Of a DNA stretch of 64,000 nucleotides, positions 1 through 10,549 are shown in pieces. The DNA is from Salvelinus alpinus (lineage: Eukaryota; Chordata; Actinopteri; Salmoniformes; Salmonidae). The position numbers and the translations under genes are program-made. The number at the start of each line of letters is the position of its first letter. Position 1 is the stretch's first letter. The notes under the pieces are model-generated. The model saw only the letters and a program-made list of their open reading frames with translations, had not been told where the DNA came from and did no database searches. Location of the stretch: contig NC_092091.1 in the NCBI RefSeq assembly GCF_045679555.1, forward strand, positions 92,460,190 to 92,524,189, in the 5' to 3' direction.

Positions 1-1892
1 GCGACACTTGACATGGACACGGGTCCCTGCACCGACCATCCAAAGGTGCTCTCTAAAGCAACCAGCGTCTCCGTCAGTCGCTCCACTCTGCCTGATACTA
101 TCTGCCAGTAGTAGTCTGCTCCTATCAGGACAGAGAGTTCAGGATCATTGTCATCTCCTGGAAAGTCTGCGAGCTGCAGTCCCTTTCTATTGAGCTCATG
201 TCGAATCTGTTCACCAGGAACCTTCATCACAGCTGTGCACACTTGTGGGGTTTCAATTGCCTCTATCTCTATTCTCTGCTGTTTGTCCCAGACATTCTCC
301 AAGATGACTTTCACTGTGTTGCGTTGGGACGTTGCTGGGGCAGAGGAGCCAAACGTGTGAAGAGTGAGTGCCTCTTGTCTGATTACTGGTAGCTTCAAGC
401 CCTTCACAAGGTTTTCATGTATGAAGCTTCTCTGACTGCCTCCATCTAGTAAGCAACGAGCTATCTTCCTGCCTGATGGGCCTTCTACCCATGCCTTTGC
501 CGTTTGTAGCAACACAGTGTTCTGTCCATCTGGTTTCATCTTCACTGAATGGGGAATAACTGAGGAAACAACAGCATCTGCAGAAACAGTAGGGGGTTGC
601 ACCTCACTCCTCTTACCGGTACACACAGCAATGTGATGTCTGCTTCCACATGTTGCACATGACACATCTTTGACTTTACAGAATTTTGCTGTGTGTTTCT
701 GTCCTAAACATACAAAGCATCTTCCCATTTTCTTCAGTTTCTCTTTGCGTGTAGCAATATTGTGGTCAGGGCAGTTTTCTGATTTGTGGTCTGCACTGTC
801 ACAGAATAGACAGTTTTGTTCCTTCTGGCTGGCTGTATGCAGTGCTGCAGCAGAGGGCATGTTGGGTCTTTTTGTTTTCATTTCATTGGAGAAGCATGAC
901 TTGTTCCATGGTTTGCTCTCTTTCTGTTGGTTGCATGATCTTGTCATTTGTAGCGCTCTCTCCCTTCTCTGAACCTCCTTCTGTAGGAAACTGACAATCT
1001 CAGACACTTTCCATTCATCATCTACTCCCCTCTGACGACTATAGTCAAGAGCTATGTCCTCTGGAATCATCTGCAGTAAGATTGGGCATAGTAGGCTTCC
1101 ATAGGTTTCTGACACTACACCCAGTGATTCCAGGCTCCTAATCTGAATTTCACATTCATCATATAGCTGCCTCAATGCATTTAGATCAGAGGATTTCTTC
1201 ACAGGAGTGAGATTCAGCAGCTTTGACATATGAGCACTAATCACAAGATCTTTCCTTCCAAATCTGCTCTTGAGTAGAGCGATTGCATCATCATAGTTAC
1301 TGTCTGTTAACATCAGTCCTGCTACTGCCTTTGCAGCTGGTCCAGTGAGATATGTTTTCAGATAGGTAAACTTCTCTTTATTACACAGTGAATCATTGTT
1401 GTGAATAGCAGTCTCATACTGACTCCAAAACTCCTGCCACATACTGACATCTCCATAGAATTTCTCAATAATCAACTTTGGTAGCCTTACTGATTGTCTC
1501 TGTGATCTGTTTGAGTTAGCGTCACTCACCCGTGCTGGTAGTGGATTGAGATCCTGGTTTTTCTTTATCACTCGTTGTGCACGGCTCTTAAGCATGATAA
1601 CGCGCTCTTTGTAATCCTCCGTGCATGCAATCTCTGCCTCCAATCCGTCCAATGGGGTTAACTGTTCAATTCCACCATCAAGTTCAAACAAACTGTTCTC
1701 CTTAGCTAACAGCAATTCCAACAATGTACTCAAGTGATCGGTATCCGGATTTGACTGGGATATTTCCACGTCAATCTGATTCAAAATCCGTGTTGTGGCA
1801 CCTCGAATGGTACCCCGCTTTCGTCTCATTCTTTCGATTTCATTCCGACGTTCTTCCTCAGCCATTTCAGCCACTTCTTCGTCGCAGCTCAT
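1..1892 (-). CDS. BEL/Pao retrotransposon gag-protease (partial, runs off the window)
   Basis: The minus strand reads open from an ATG at 1892 to the window edge, about 630 residues without a stop in my translation. The first ~300 residues look like the BEL/Pao gag domain (DUF1759 type), including the stretch 'KFYGDVSMWQEFW'. Three zinc knuckles follow: CLFCDSADHKSENC and CFVCLGQKHTAKFC both fit CX2CX4HX4C, and a third CX2C...HH...C motif lies just after them. Next comes a DUF1758-type aspartic protease with 'LLDGGSQRSF' (DGGS in place of the usual DTGS/DSGS) and the family-typical 'VLIGADYYW' and 'GWSVQGP'. Reverse transcriptase, RNase H and integrase would lie outside the window to the left. 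A second in-frame ATG at 1865 is possible. A primer binding site lies 2 bp upstream of the ATG, which supports the start. The open frame suggests a fairly young copy. Confidence 0.9.
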   Translation of the reverse strand, partial: MSCDEEVAEMAEEERRNEIERMRRKRGTIRGATTRILNQIDVEISQSNPDTDHLSTLLELLLAKENSLFELDGGIEQLTPLDGLEAEIACTEDYKERVIMLKSRAQRVIKKNQDLNPLPARVSDANSNRSQRQSVRLPKLIIEKFYGDVSMWQEFWSQYETAIHNNDSLCNKEKFTYLKTYLTGPAAKAVAGLMLTDSNYDDAIALLKSRFGRKDLVISAHMSKLLNLTPVKKSSDLNALRQLYDECEIQIRSLESLGVVSETYGSLLCPILLQMIPEDIALDYSRQRGVDDEWKVSEIVSFLQKEVQRRERALQMTRSCNQQKESKPWNKSCFSNEMKTKRPNMPSAAALHTASQKEQNCLFCDSADHKSENCPDHNIATRKEKLKKMGRCFVCLGQKHTAKFCKVKDVSCATCGSRHHIAVCTGKRSEVQPPTVSADAVVSSVIPHSVKMKPDGQNTVLLQTAKAWVEGPSGRKIARCLLDGGSQRSFIHENLVKGLKLPVIRQEALTLHTFGSSAPATSQRNTVKVILENVWDKQQRIEIEAIETPQVCTAVMKVPGEQIRHELNRKGLQLADFPGDDNDPELSVLIGADYYWQIVSGRVERLTETLVALESTFGWSVQGPVSMSSV

Positions 1893-1894
1893 AT

Positions 1895-1912
1895 TCCCGG
1901 GTTTCGGCACCA
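1895..1912 (-). other. tRNA primer binding site of the BEL/Pao element
   Basis: The minus strand reads TGGTGCCGAAACCCGGGA immediately 5' of the gag ATG. It starts with TGG, complementary to a tRNA 3' CCA, as expected for a retrotransposon primer binding site. I did not identify the tRNA. Confidence 0.75.
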
Positions 1913-2246
1913 AAATATGGTTTAACTATCTTCAAAGTAATGACTCGGGACGTCGGGTTTGATATGAAAGCTTCTTTTAGTAATAATTCTTGATCACGTT
2001 ACATTTAACAACTTTAGATTCTACAAAGCAATGCTAAGATGCTAGCGCAAAGGAGCCAAAAATAATCACCTGTTAATTGCACTTAACTAGCGCGTTCACT
2101 CTCTACTTCCTGTCGCAAGGCATTCTGGAACTTGCAGTCAAAAGCGTAATTCAATACTAACCAATACAATTACATATGTAAATAACTGTAAAGAAATATC
2201 TTCAGATACAGCTCACTGAATTAACTTAAACATTAACTCTGTAACA
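1913..2246 (-). mobile_element. probable 5' LTR of the BEL/Pao element
   Basis: This is about 330 bp of non-coding sequence between the primer binding site and the minisatellite. On the minus strand it could begin TGTTACAGAG (at 2246) and end in CA close to the primer binding site. Both ends are inferred: the matching 3' LTR is outside the window and no target duplication could be checked. Confidence 0.45.
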
Positions 2247-2261
2247 CATTAAAGTTACAAC

Positions 2262-3601
2262 AAATATAGACCTAATCCAGTCCATATCACTAGTAATATA
2301 GTCCTATTCCAGTCCATACCACTAGTAATATAGTCCTATTCCAGTCCATATCACTAGTAATATAGTCCTATTCCAGTCCATATCACTAGTAATATAGTCC
2401 TATTCCAGTCCATATCACTAGTAATATAGTCCTATTCCAGTCCATATCACTAGTAATATAGTCCTATTCCAGTCCATATCACTAGTAATATAGTCCTATT
2501 CCAGTCCACATCACTAGTAATATAGTCCTATTCCAGTCCATATCACTAGTAATATAATCCTATTCCCGTCCATATCACTAGTAATATAGTCCTATTCCAG
2601 TCCACATCACTAGTAATATAGTCCTATTCCAGTCCATATCACTAGTAATATAGTTCCAGTCCATATCACTAGTAATATAGTCCTATTCCAGTCCATATCA
2701 CTAGTAATATAGTCCTATTCCAGTCCATATCACTAGTAATATAGTCCTATTCCAGTCCATATCACTAGTAATATAGACCTAATCCAGTCCATATCACTGG
2801 TAATATAGTCCTATTCCGGTCCATATCACTAGTAATATAGTCCTATTCCAGTCCATATCACTAGTAATATAGTCCTATTCCAGTCCATATCACTAGTTAT
2901 ATAGACCTATTCCAGTCCATAGCACTAGTAATATAGTCCTATTCCAGTCCACATCACTAGTAATATAGTCCTATTCCAGTCCATATCACTAGTAATATAG
3001 TCCTAATCCAGTCAATATCACTAGTAATATAGTCCTATTCCAGTCCATATCACTAGTAATATAGTCCTATTCCAGTCCATATCACTAGTAATATAGTCCT
3101 ATTCCAGTCCACATCACTAGTAATATAGTCCTATTCCAGTCCACATCACCAGTAATATAGTCCTATTCCAGTCATATCACTAGTAATATAGTCCTATTCC
3201 GGTCCATATCACTAGTAATATAGTCCTATTCCAGTCATATCACTAGTAATATAGTCCTATTCCAGTCCACATCACTAGTAATATAGTCCTATTCCAGTCA
3301 TATCACTAGTAATACAGTCCTATTCCAGTCCACATCACTAGTAATATAGTCCTATTCCAGTCCATATCACTAGTAATATAGTCCTATTCCAGTCCACATC
3401 ACTAGTAATATAGTCCTATTCCAGTCATATCACTAGTAATATTGTCCTTTTCCAGTCCACATCACTAGTAATATAGTCCTATTCCAGTCATATCACTAGT
3501 AATATAGTCCTATTCCAGTCCATATCACTAGTGATATAAAACTATTCCAGTCCATATCACTAGTAATATAGTCCTATTCCAGTCCACATCACTAGTAATA
3601 T
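2262..3601 (+). repeat. 32-bp minisatellite, left part (~42 copies)
   Basis: This is a tandem array of a 32-bp unit containing CCAGTCCATATCACTAGTAA followed by TATAGTCCTATT. Variants include CATATC/CACATC, a 31-bp form missing one base, and sparse substitutions. The same array resumes at 7100 after a LINE insertion and runs into the assembly gap. Confidence 0.97.
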
Positions 3602-6600
3602 ATGTGCGCAGGCGCCGGAAAGAGATGGCTGCCTCGCTTCGCGTTCCTTGGAAAATATGCAGTATTTTGTTTTTTTACGTGTTATTTCTTACATCGGTAC
3701 CCCGGGTAATCTTAGGTTTCATTACATACAGTCGGGAGGAACTACTGAATATACGATTAACGTCAACTCATCATCGTTCCTACCAGGAATATGACTTTCC
3801 CGAAACGGATCCAGTGTCTTGCCTTCCACACAATACAATGGATCTGATCCCAGCCGGCGACCCTGTGCGTCGCCGGAAAAGGGGAAAACGTGGCGGTCTC
3901 GTGGTCAGGCTTCGGAGACGGGCACATCGCGCTCCACTCCCTAGCATACTACTCGCCAATGTCCAGTCTCTTGACAATAAGGTTGATGAAATCCGAGCAC
4001 GGGTAGCATTCCAGAGAGACATCAGGGATTGCAACGTGCTCTGCTTCACGGAAACATGGCTAACTCAAGGGACGCTAACGGAGTCGGTGCAGCCAGCTGG
4101 TTTCTCCATGCATCGCGCCGACAGAAACAAACATCTTTCCGGTAAGAAGAGGGGCGGGGGGGTATGCCTTATGATTAACGAGAAGTGGTGTGATCATCAT
4201 AACAACACACAAGAACTCAAGTCGTTCTGTTCACCTGATCTAGAACTCCTCACAATCAAATGTCGACCGCATTATCTACCAAGGGAATTCTCGTCAATCA
4301 TAATCACAGCCGTATACATTCCCCCCCAAGCAGACACATCGATGGCCCTGAACGAACTTTATCTGACTCTTTGTAAACTGGAAACCACACACCCTGAGGC
4401 TGCATTCATCGTAGCTGGGGATTTTAACAAGGCTAATCTAAAAACAAAACTCCCTAAATTCTATCAGCATATCGATTGTGCTACCAGGGCTGGAAAAACA
4501 CTAGACCATTGTTACACTAATTTCCGCGACGCTTATAAGGCCCTCCCCCGCCCCCCTTTCGGAAAAGCTGACCACGACTCCATTTTGTTGATTCCAGCCT
4601 ACAAACAAAAACTCAAACAACAAGCTCCCGCGCTCAGGTCTGTTCAACGCTGGTCCGACCAATCTGAATCCACGCTTCAAGACTGCTTCGATCACGCAGA
4701 TTGGAATATGTTCCGCATCGCGTCCAACAACAATATTGACGAATATGCTGATTCGGTGAGCGAGTTCATTAGGAAGTGCATTGACGATGTCGTACCCACA
4801 GCAACGATAAAAACATTCCCAAACCAGAAACCGTGGATTGACGGCAGCATTCGCGTGAAACTGAAAGCGCGAACCACTGCTTTTAACCAGGGCAAGGTGA
4901 CCGGAAGCATGACCGAATACAAACAGTGTAGCTATTCTCTCCGCAAGGCAATCAAACAGGCCAAGTCTCAGTACAGAGACAAAATCGAGTCGAAATTCAA
5001 CAGCTCAGACACAAGAGGTATGTGGCAGGGTCTGCAGTCAATCACGGATTACAAAAAGAAAACCAGCCCCGTCGAGGACCAGGATGTCTTGCTCCCAGAC
5101 AGGCTAAACAACTTTTTTGCCCGCTTTGAGGACAATACAGTGCCACTGACACGGCCCCCTACCAAAACCTGCGGGCTCTCCTTCACTGCAGCCGAGGTGA
5201 GTAAAACATTTAAACGTGTTAACCCTCGCAAGGCTGCAGGCCCAGACGGCATTCCCAGCCGCGTCCTCAGAGCATGCGCAGACCAGCTGGCTGGTGTGTT
5301 TACGGACATATTCAATCAATCCTTATCCCAGTCTGCTGTTCCCACATGCTTCAAGAGGGCCACCATTGTTCCTGTTCCCAAGAAAGCTAAGGTAACTGAG
5401 CTAAACGACTACCGCCCCGTAGCACTCACTTCCGTCATCATGAAGTGCTTTGAGAGACTAGTCAAGGACCATATCACCTCCACCCTACCGGACACCCTAG
5501 ACCCACTCCAATTTGCTTACCGACCCAATAGGTCCACAGACGACGCAATCGCAACCACACTGCACACTGCCCTAACCCATCTGGACAAGAGGAATACCCA
5601 TGTGAGAATGCTGTTCATCGATTACAGCTCAGCATTTAACACCATAGTACCCTCCAAACTCGTCATCAAGCTCGAGACCCTGGGTCTCGACCCCGCCCTG
5701 TGCAACTGGGTCCTGGACTTCCTGACGGGCCGCCCCCAGGTGGTGAGGGTAGGTAACAACATCTCCACCCCGCTGATCCTCAACACTGGGGCCCCACAAG
5801 GGTGCGTTCTGAGCCCTCTCCTGTACTCCCTGTTCACCCACGACTGCGTGGCCATGCACGCCTCCAACTCAATCATCAAGTTTGCGGATGACACTACAGT
5901 GGTAGGCTTGATCACCAACAACGACGAGACGGCCTACAGGGAGGAGGTGAGGGCCCTCGGAGTGTGGTGTCAGGAAAATAACCTCATACTCAACGTCAAC
6001 AAAACAAAGGAGATGATTGTGGACTTCAGGAAACAGCAGAGGGAGCACCCCCCTATCCACATCGACGGGTCAGTAGTGGAGAAGGTGGAAAGTTTTAAGT
6101 TCCTCGGTGTACACATCACGGACAAACTGAACTGGTCCACCCACACAGACAGCGTTGTGAAGAAGGCGCAGCAGCGCCTCTTCAACCTCAGGAGGCTGAA
6201 GAAATTCGGCTTGTCACCAAAAGCACTCACAAACTTCTACAGATGCACAATCGAGAGCATCCTGTCGGGCTGTATCACCGCCTGGTACGGCAACTGCTCC
6301 GCCCACAACCGTAAGGCTCTCCAGAGGGTAGTGAGGTCTGCAGAACGCATCACCAGGGGCAAACTACCTGCCCTCCAGGACACCTACACCACCCGATGTC
6401 ACAGGAAGGCCATAAAGATCATCAAGGACAACAACCACCCAAGCCACTGCCTGTTCACCCCGCTATCATCCAGAAGGCGAGGTCAGTACAGGTGCATCAA
6501 AGCAGGGACCGAGAGACTGAAAAACAGCTTCTATCTCAAGGCCATCAGACTGTTAAACAGCCACCACTAACATTTAGCGGCCGCTGCCAACATACTGACT

Positions 6601-7099
6601 CAACTCCAGCCACTTTAAAAATGGGAATTGATGGAAATTATGTAAAAATGTACCACTAGCCACTTTAAGCAATGCCACTTAATACAATGTTTACATACCC
6701 TACATTACCCATCTCATATGTATATATACTGTACTCTATATCATCTACTGCATCTTGCCATCTTTATGCAATACATGTACCACTAGCCACTTTAAACTAT
6801 GCCACTTTATGTTTACATACCCTACAGTACTCATCTCATATGTATATACCGTACTCTATACCATCTACTGCATCTGCCATGCCGTTCTGTACCACCACTC
6901 ATCCATATATCTTTATGTACATATTCTTTATCCCTTACACTTGTGTGTGTGTGTAAGGTAGTAGTGTGGAATTGTTAGGTTAGATTACTGTTGGTTATTA
7001 CTGCATTGTCGGAACTAGAAGCACAAGCATTTCGCTACACTCGCATTAACATCTGCTAACCATGTGTATGTGACTAATAAAATTTGATTTGATTTGATT
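3602..7099 (+). mobile_element. jockey-superfamily LINE (Rex1/CR1-like) inserted in the minisatellite
   Basis: This non-LTR retrotransposon is about 3.5 kb. It has a ~20-bp leader, one long ORF, and a 3' UTR ending in AATAAAATTTGATTTGATTT, a short-repeat tail. The flanking sequence on both sides is the same 32-bp minisatellite, so the borders are sharp. The 3' UTR contains the 'AACATCTGCTAACCATG' stretch common in salmonid genomes. Clade assignment (Rex1/CR1/L2 group) is by general resemblance only. Confidence 0.9.
3625..6570 (+). CDS. LINE endonuclease-reverse transcriptase (intact, 981 aa)
   Basis: The protein nicks target DNA and copies the LINE RNA at the nick. It has an N-terminal APE-type endonuclease (roughly residues 90-330) with 'FTETWLTQG', 'GGGVCLMI', 'AGDFNKA' and the terminal 'ADHDS' motif. 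The reverse transcriptase (roughly 480-800) shows 'DYRPVALTS', 'FIDYSSAFNTI', 'GAPQGCVLSPLLYSLF' and the catalytic 'FADDTTVVGL'. A C-terminal connector follows. I chose the ATG at 3625 because codons upstream in frame run into the insertion border. No ORF1 is visible, and the leader is very short, so the copy may be slightly 5' truncated. No frameshift or stop is seen, so the enzyme could be functional. Confidence 0.92.
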   Translation: MAASLRVPWKICSILFFYVLFLTSVPRVILGFITYSREELLNIRLTSTHHRSYQEYDFPETDPVSCLPHNTMDLIPAGDPVRRRKRGKRGGLVVRLRRRAHRAPLPSILLANVQSLDNKVDEIRARVAFQRDIRDCNVLCFTETWLTQGTLTESVQPAGFSMHRADRNKHLSGKKRGGGVCLMINEKWCDHHNNTQELKSFCSPDLELLTIKCRPHYLPREFSSIIITAVYIPPQADTSMALNELYLTLCKLETTHPEAAFIVAGDFNKANLKTKLPKFYQHIDCATRAGKTLDHCYTNFRDAYKALPRPPFGKADHDSILLIPAYKQKLKQQAPALRSVQRWSDQSESTLQDCFDHADWNMFRIASNNNIDEYADSVSEFIRKCIDDVVPTATIKTFPNQKPWIDGSIRVKLKARTTAFNQGKVTGSMTEYKQCSYSLRKAIKQAKSQYRDKIESKFNSSDTRGMWQGLQSITDYKKKTSPVEDQDVLLPDRLNNFFARFEDNTVPLTRPPTKTCGLSFTAAEVSKTFKRVNPRKAAGPDGIPSRVLRACADQLAGVFTDIFNQSLSQSAVPTCFKRATIVPVPKKAKVTELNDYRPVALTSVIMKCFERLVKDHITSTLPDTLDPLQFAYRPNRSTDDAIATTLHTALTHLDKRNTHVRMLFIDYSSAFNTIVPSKLVIKLETLGLDPALCNWVLDFLTGRPQVVRVGNNISTPLILNTGAPQGCVLSPLLYSLFTHDCVAMHASNSIIKFADDTTVVGLITNNDETAYREEVRALGVWCQENNLILNVNKTKEMIVDFRKQQREHPPIHIDGSVVEKVESFKFLGVHITDKLNWSTHTDSVVKKAQQRLFNLRRLKKFGLSPKALTNFYRCTIESILSGCITAWYGNCSAHNRKALQRVVRSAERITRGKLPALQDTYTTRCHRKAIKIIKDNNHPSHCLFTPLSSRRRGQYRCIKAGTERLKNSFYLKAIRLLNSHH

Positions 7100-7334
7100 T
7101 AATACAGTCATATTCCAGTCCACATCACTAGTAATATAGTCCTATTCCAGTCCATATCACTAGTAATATAGTCCTATTCCAGTCCATATCACTAGTAATA
7201 TAGTCCTATTCCAGTCCATATCACTAGTAATATAGTCCTATTCCAGTCCATATCACTAGTAATATAGTCCTATTCCAGTCCATATCACTAGTAATATAGT
7301 CCTATTCCAGTCCATATCACTAGTAATATAGTCC
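7100..7334 (+). repeat. 32-bp minisatellite, right part, running into the gap
   Basis: At least seven further copies of the unit at 2262-3601 start directly after the LINE tail and stop at the run of N, so the true array length is unknown. Confidence 0.96.
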
Positions 7335-7434
7335 NNNNNNNNNNNNNNNNNNNNNNNNNNNNNNNNNNNNNNNNNNNNNNNNNNNNNNNNNNNNNNNNNN
7401 NNNNNNNNNNNNNNNNNNNNNNNNNNNNNNNNNN
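7335..7434. other. assembly gap (100 N)
   Basis: Exactly 100 N sit between minisatellite sequence and unrelated sequence. This is a typical placeholder length for a gap of unknown size. Confidence 0.98.
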
Positions 7435-8929
7435 TATTTCTTCCTAACCCTTTAAGAGAATACAGCCTACACACCATCATTTCTTGTTCTGGTTTAATAG
7501 TTGCCTACAAGGTGATACGCATTGCTTTGTTATGCAAGAAAATGTCAAAAAATCGAAACATTGGTTTGTCTGGCAAGTACGTTTGATTGTTGAGCTGGGG
7601 TGTACGACTTAGAGCACACCGTACCAAACCGTTGCAAAACGTTTTGGAACGACAACGAGTTTCAAATTCAGGTAATTCAGAGCCGGACCGACTTTTGGGA
7701 ACCATGATTTAGTCAACATTTACATCGTTTATGTGCCAATTTGTTGCATGTCACTTTTGCTTGACCGATTTGACGAGACGGACTAGTTTCTTTAGCGACA
7801 GATTTACACAATTGCGATGCACGTCTTCTTTCGGGAATTGAAACAACGCAAAGTGTCGACTGTGTTGGGGATCACGCGGATAGCAAATCACAATAATGTG
7901 CTATCAATCGCCTATAACAACTACTCTATACCTCATAGCCTATAACATCACATCATATTAATTAGGCTAATCAATATGAATCAACATAAAAGCCTAAAAT
8001 GATTATTCTTGAAAGTTGAAATCAGTATTGTAATCATTTTAAAATTCTGCGGATGTTTAACCCCCCAAATCACCTCTCTCTACAATAGTCTTAAGTTCTC
8101 AAACACTTTTCTATATTCAATTGTAAAAGGCTACAAACCTGAAACATGTTTCTTCGGCCGTTATTTCTCTACTTCCTTATAAAATGTTGGCTACTTCCCA
8201 TTTCAGCACAGTCGACACGTACAACATGTATAGGTTTATATTATATGATCATATTTATGTCATATAAAGTCTTCATACACTTCATGCAGGTGTTCAGCCC
8301 ATAAATTCATATTCTATCTGGTAAAAGTGGATTTTGTATTATTTTATTTCAGGATTTGATTGCGTGATGTTTTGCAGTGCTACCAGCAGAGGGAAGTGTG
8401 TCAACAACCAGGTTCGGCAGAAGGACGCTAGACGGTCATATCTGCGTTGTTATGGTAACATGGTAGGGTTAGGGTCACATGACAGGATGGGTAACCGATG
8501 ATAGACAATGAATCTGCAGAACCCCAAAACAGACTGATTACAATGTGTAGTAGATGACGTTACATTGAACTAATCACATTTATTAAAGACCACAGAGACA
8601 CATAAATACATTTCATTCTTTTTCATTTTATTTATTGAAAATGTATTTGACAGGGATACTGCACATCAATCAAAATTTCTGTAAATGTGACAGATTTAGC
8701 CAGCTGGCTAGTTTTCAACTGTAGTCCCTGGGCAGGTAGATAAACATTTTAATAAAAACTAAATAAATGTTTTTGTCCTATCACAACTGATTCTACTAAT
8801 CAAAGGCTTGATGATAATGAGTTAATTCGTTTAATCTAAGGTGTTCGTTGTCGGGTAAGAACTAAAACATGCAGCCCCTGGGGGTCCCAGAGGAGAGGTT
8901 TGGAATAAACTGACCTAGAATAATGTGAT
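7435..8929. other. non-coding; holds a dispersed R-module copy at ~7730-8210
   Basis: No gene is seen. From about 7730 to 8210 the plus strand matches modules found again in the inverted arms: 'CATGTCACTTTTGCTTGACC' near the start, 'TTAGGCTAATCAATATGAAT' in the middle, and 'CCTGAAACATGTTTCTTC' near the end. This orphan copy lies outside the arms. The remainder is AT-rich and unassigned. Confidence 0.7.
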
Positions 8930-9336
8930 ACAAATCAACTCATTATTTATTCAATATCTCACCAATTCACAGCACACAGAAATAGACACAGACACACAGA
9001 GAGATTAAAACACTACAGGATAACACCATATTTAACTTTTACTAAAAATATAATTTAGGTCTATATTTTCATAGTGACTATGTACATGGTTGGGGTCACA
9101 TCCATTTTAATTCCAGTCAATTCAGAAAATAAACCAAATTATAATCCAAATTGTCTTAATTGAAAAGCATTGAGGAGAATTGGAATTAGAATTTCAGTCT
9201 ACTTCCTGAATTGACTGGAATTTAAATGGAATTGACCCTAACCCTGACTATGTATTGGTTTACCAACCTTTCTCAATATATTTTTCAATTATGAATTCTC
9301 ACATCCAGGGGCCATTTAAATCAAATCACATTTTAT
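8930..9336 (-). repeat. X block, copy 1 (dispersed repeat)
   Basis: The reverse complement of this block matches 63630-64000 and 17196-17455. It contains the stretch around 'TTCCAGTCAATTCAGGAAG' and ends in the LINE-tail-like 'AAATGTGATTTGATT' next to the 30-bp minisatellite. Confidence 0.8.
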
Positions 9337-9667
9337 TGGTCCATACACATATTTAGCAGATTTTATTGGTCCATACACATATTTAACAGACGTTATTGGT
9401 CCATACACATATTTAACAGACGTTATTGGTCCATACACATATTTATCAGATGTTATTGGTCCATACACATATTTAACAGATGTTATTGGTCCATACACAT
9501 ATTTAACAGATGTTATTGGTCCATACACATATTTAACAGATGTTATTGGTCCATACACATATTTAACAGATGTTATTGGTCCATACACATATTTAGCAGA
9601 TGTTATTGGTCCATACACATATTTAGCAGATGTTATTGGTCCATACACATATTTAGCAGATGTTATT
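9337..9667 (-). repeat. 30-bp minisatellite, 11 copies
   Basis: Eleven units on the minus strand read AACATCTG(T/C)TAAATATG followed by TGTATGGACCAAT. The unit resembles the last ~30 bp of the LINE at 3602-7099. Its length is a multiple of three, so it gives a long but meaningless reading frame. Confidence 0.95.
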
Positions 9668-9812
9668 GTGGGTATAGATAAATGCTTGTGTTTCTCGCTC
9701 CAACAGTGCAGTAGTATCTAACAATACACAACAATACACACACATCTAAAAGTAGAAGAAAGGAATAAAAAAAATATTAAAATATGTGAAGACACACAGA
9801 CACACAGACAGC

Positions 9813-9848
<36 letters not shown>

Positions 9849-10549
9849 ACAGAAACAGACGCACACACACTCTCCTTCCCGCTAACTTTAGACAATGCGT
9901 ATGCACCGTTTCTAGTGGTTGAAGTATTGCATTTCAAGAAGGCCAGTAGATTAGTATTTAGTGTAAATGTGGGATATGATGGACACGCTTATTCATAACA
10001 ATAACAAGGTTAATAACAAGATGCAATCATTTACCGTTAGTGAGAAGAGAGAACATCCGTTCAGTTTATCTTTGCATTTTAAAATAATTAGAAATAGTCG
10101 TTTATTTCCTAGGTTATTATTTATTTCGTTTCCATGATCGTTGCATAATAAATCCCTCACCTTTTCTGTGATGGTTTCATTCTCACGAGGTAGCATACAG
10201 GCCTACAACGAGGTTACCATTCGTCCCATCTCTCGTTTAATTGGACCCACTTCACAGCAGTAAATAGATAAACTATTTCAAGTATTTTGCTCTATGTAAA
10301 ATACCAGGGGCCTCATTTGTAAACTTTCTCACAGGCATCTCAGCTCCGAAGTAGGCTGAGAGGGAAGACAGACACATCTGGGACGCAACTGCGCGCATCC
10401 TTCTTATCAAATTCCGATGCGCATATTGAAAATGTTAGAAGAACTGTCCAGTTTATTTTCGTCAGCCAACAAGATGAGTAGGCCTAACGAACAGCAAAAG
10501 CACTAGCCTATGTCATTGGGACCGAACTAGAGTGGAAACCGGTCGCATT
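9668..10549. other. non-coding with a (CA)n microsatellite at ~9814-9845
   Basis: 9675-9760 repeats sequence seen at 16860-16930. 9880-10190 is related to 14755-14960, as if the L2 LINE interrupted or separated two copies. No gene is seen. Confidence 0.6.

Noticed and set aside
8..972. Plus-strand short frames at the left edge
   Set aside because: They are shadows of the minus-strand BEL/Pao gag-protease frame, which has zinc knuckles and a protease motif.
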